Shown in pieces: positions 62,301 through 64,000 of a stretch of 64,000 nucleotides of DNA. Where the stretch lies: NCBI RefSeq assembly GCF_949628265.1, contig NC_088787.1, forward strand, positions 27,518,501 to 27,582,500, read 5' to 3'. The translations under genes were made by a program, and so were the position numbers. The notes beneath the pieces are model-generated. The model worked only from the letters and a program-made list of their open reading frames with translations. It had not been told where the DNA came from and ran no database searches. This DNA comes from Cloeon dipterum. Lineage: Eukaryota > Arthropoda > Insecta > Ephemeroptera > Baetidae. Each line of letters starts with the position of its first letter. Position 1 is the stretch's first letter.

Positions 62301-63405
62301 AATTCCCACCTTGGAACAGGAGCAGGAGAAGGAGAGCAACACGTGGAATGGAGGCGCTGGCGATGCAAGTGACGACCAGCAGCACAGGAGTGGCTTCAGG
62401 GGCAAGGGCGGCGGCCGAGGTGGCCGCGGCAGGGGAGTAGCTGACCGCAACGGCTATGGAAGCAGACCTAGGCAAAACGGACAAGGCAGACCTGGTGAGT
62501 ACAGCTGGATTTATTTAATATATTATACGATTATTAAAGAAGTACCAGAGGTGTACAACACATGGATTTATTTAACATTATTGATTTTGAAATCTAAAAT
62601 AGGAGTTTTAGCCTACTACTCGCCTCAGTTAATATCATCTTTATTACTACATTTCCTACTAATCATTGAGGGTACATTGAAAAGTTAACATTGAAATCAG
62701 TACCATTTCTAACAATATCCCCCATTTGAAAATCTTGCAATCTAATCTTCTTAGGAGCTCCACCCTGCACACAGTCAAGATACTTTTAGGCTCTGATTCT
62801 AGAAAAACTGCTAATCATGTTTCGCATTTGCACAGGAGGTTATCGTCAGGACAAACAGGATGGTGAGAGAGGCAGCTACGAAAACGGCGTGACTGAGCAC
62901 AAGGGTGGCAACTTCAGACCCAGGGGTCCACCAAGGGATGGACCCCGGGAACCACGAGAGTTCAGGGAGCCTAGAGAACCCAAAGAGTGGAAGGATAACC
63001 GCGAGTGGCAAAACCAGGAGCCCAGAGACAACAGTGGAGCCCGGAGAGGTAAGCCAGCGACTTGATAGCAATTTTAAGATATTTGCCGCCATATGCTTGA
63101 ATTCTTAACGTTCAATGTCATCTTGCATCATGCGTCAATGAACTAAAGCTTAATGCCCTCTGATTACAAACCACTTAAAATTTCATAAGTTTTCTAAAAC
63201 CTTTTTAAAACATAACCACACATTGTTATCGCAATGATATATATTTTATTTCTACGCTCAATTCAGAAATGGCTGACCTTAATTTTATTTTGTTGTAGCC
63301 CCCAGGCCCAACGGTCCTTACAGAGGTGCTGGGCGTGGGCGCGGGGCCCCGGGTAGCAACCAGAATCCGCGGCCTCAGCAGCAGCCAATGAAGCAGCAAC
63401 AGTAA
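59395..63405 (+). CDS. Capr: Caprin, RNA-granule translation regulator
   Basis: Six exons (59395-59508, 60178-60432, 60621-60941, 61522-62494, 62836-63048, 63299-63405) give 660 residues. MPSASAKLEKQSSTEV leads into the conserved dimerisation region (residues about 30-230): MIEHKKRNLEKRK, then ELNSEQQSAVSKYDEV, then the Lys/Gln coiled coil and LSKEDLDLVDEVSLL. The middle is Pro/Gln-rich. AFDFLQESQIE resembles the caprin motif that binds G3BP/Rasputin. The C-terminus has RGG-type RNA-binding stretches (GFRGKGGGRGGRGRG, RGAGRGRGAPG). Caprin works with FMRP and G3BP in mRNA granules and in the early embryonic cell cycle in Drosophila. The third intron starts with GC (CAG|GCAAGT), needed to keep the frame. 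Confidence 0.93.
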
Positions 63406-63552
63406 TTAAGACAAACAAACGCACAGTGGCGCGGAGGAGAAATCTTTTAAAACCACTGAGGGCAACAACTCGTGATCAAACTTCCATCTTTAAATACGAA
63501 AACTAACCTCTCCTCCGCCTCACATGCTCTGACCCCATGAGGATTCCACTTG

Positions 63553-63558
63553 AATAAA
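63553..63558 (+). terminator. Proximal Caprin poly(A) signal
   Basis: AATAAA about 150 nt after the stop codon. Confidence 0.5.
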
Positions 63559-63991
63559 CACTGAAACGAGAGAGAAGTCGCCTGTTTTCGACAAAGAGAA
63601 TAACTGCAACTCATCGTTCTCAATGACGTGAAAAATGAAATGACTAGTACACATAAGCTACTCATTCATTGTTACAATTGATGGACCTAAATGAAAAAAA
63701 AATATTTAAGAAGCAGACGCAGTTCACCTGTAACACAAATGTGAAGTGAAAGAGATGGTGTCGATATGTAAAAAATTTCATTACGCAAACTTAAGTGATT
63801 TTAAGTATTATTATTAATGAAGATAATTTTAAGGTGAACCCCCATGTAAAACCCATCCATCCAACTTCACCCAAATATCGTTCGGAGGGGTCCAGATTTG
63901 AACCATTAGTGCAAATCTTTGCCACTTCCTACTAGCTTTAGCTCCCGGCCGACCGTGTCGGTCGTTTGGCCAGGAATAATTTTACATCTTC

Positions 63992-63997
63992 AATAAA
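63992..63997 (+). terminator. Distal Caprin poly(A) signal
   Basis: AATAAA about 590 nt after the stop, at the edge of the window. Between the two signals lies non-coding 3' UTR sequence. Confidence 0.5.
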
Positions 63998-64000
63998 TCT

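Noticed and set aside
1-64000. CRISPR arrays, bacterial operons, rRNA genes
   Set aside because: None seen; the window is eukaryotic with spliceosomal introns throughout.

Overview
This is animal nuclear DNA, almost certainly from an arthropod and most likely an insect with a compact genome. The genes are intron-rich, many introns are only 54-65 nt with GT/AG ends, the DNA is AT-rich, and the proteins are animal families (KMT2C/D, Caprin, TMEM41B, AAR2, SRP19, chimaerin, BTB/zinc-finger). The histone methyltransferase is one continuous gene. In Drosophila it is split into Lpt and trr, so a higher fly is unlikely. I cannot name the species.

Layout, left to right. (1) 1.5-7.3 kb, minus: a RING plus eight-C2H2-finger protein whose last finger lies beyond a 3.5 kb intron holding a SINE-like retroposon and GC-rich islands. 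(2) 8.8-11.8 kb, minus: a chimaerin-type Rac GAP (SH2-C1-RhoGAP), head to head with (3) SRP19 at 12.3-13.1 kb, plus. (4) 13.2-14.1 kb, minus: a small secreted single-Ig protein, tail to tail with SRP19. (5) 14.9-16.8 kb, minus: the U5 snRNP assembly factor AAR2, head to head with (6) the giant KMT2C/D H3K4 methyltransferase gene at 17.5-42.1 kb, plus, about 44 exons and about 5,100 residues. (7) 43.7-56.1 kb, plus: a BTB-domain gene with five constant exons, then a tandem array of at least eight alternative terminal exons, each encoding a small C2H2 module, plus one or two decaying copies. (8) 57.7-59.0 kb, minus: TMEM41B/stasimon, sharing a ~350 bp promoter interval with (9) Caprin at 59.4-63.4 kb, plus.

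Exon models were built by hand from splice signals and reading phase. Every junction quoted keeps the frame from start to stop, which is the main support for the models; ends may be off by a few bases where two splice sites are close.

The most notable system is the BTB locus. One BTB domain is spliced in a single fixed phase (one base carried over) to any of a row of zinc-finger last exons, most followed by its own AATAAA. The modules share an unusual short-linker finger grammar, so they appear to be paralogous exon duplicates, and duplication and decay are visible at the 3' end. This resembles the architecture of lola and mod(mdg4), but the finger modules look different.
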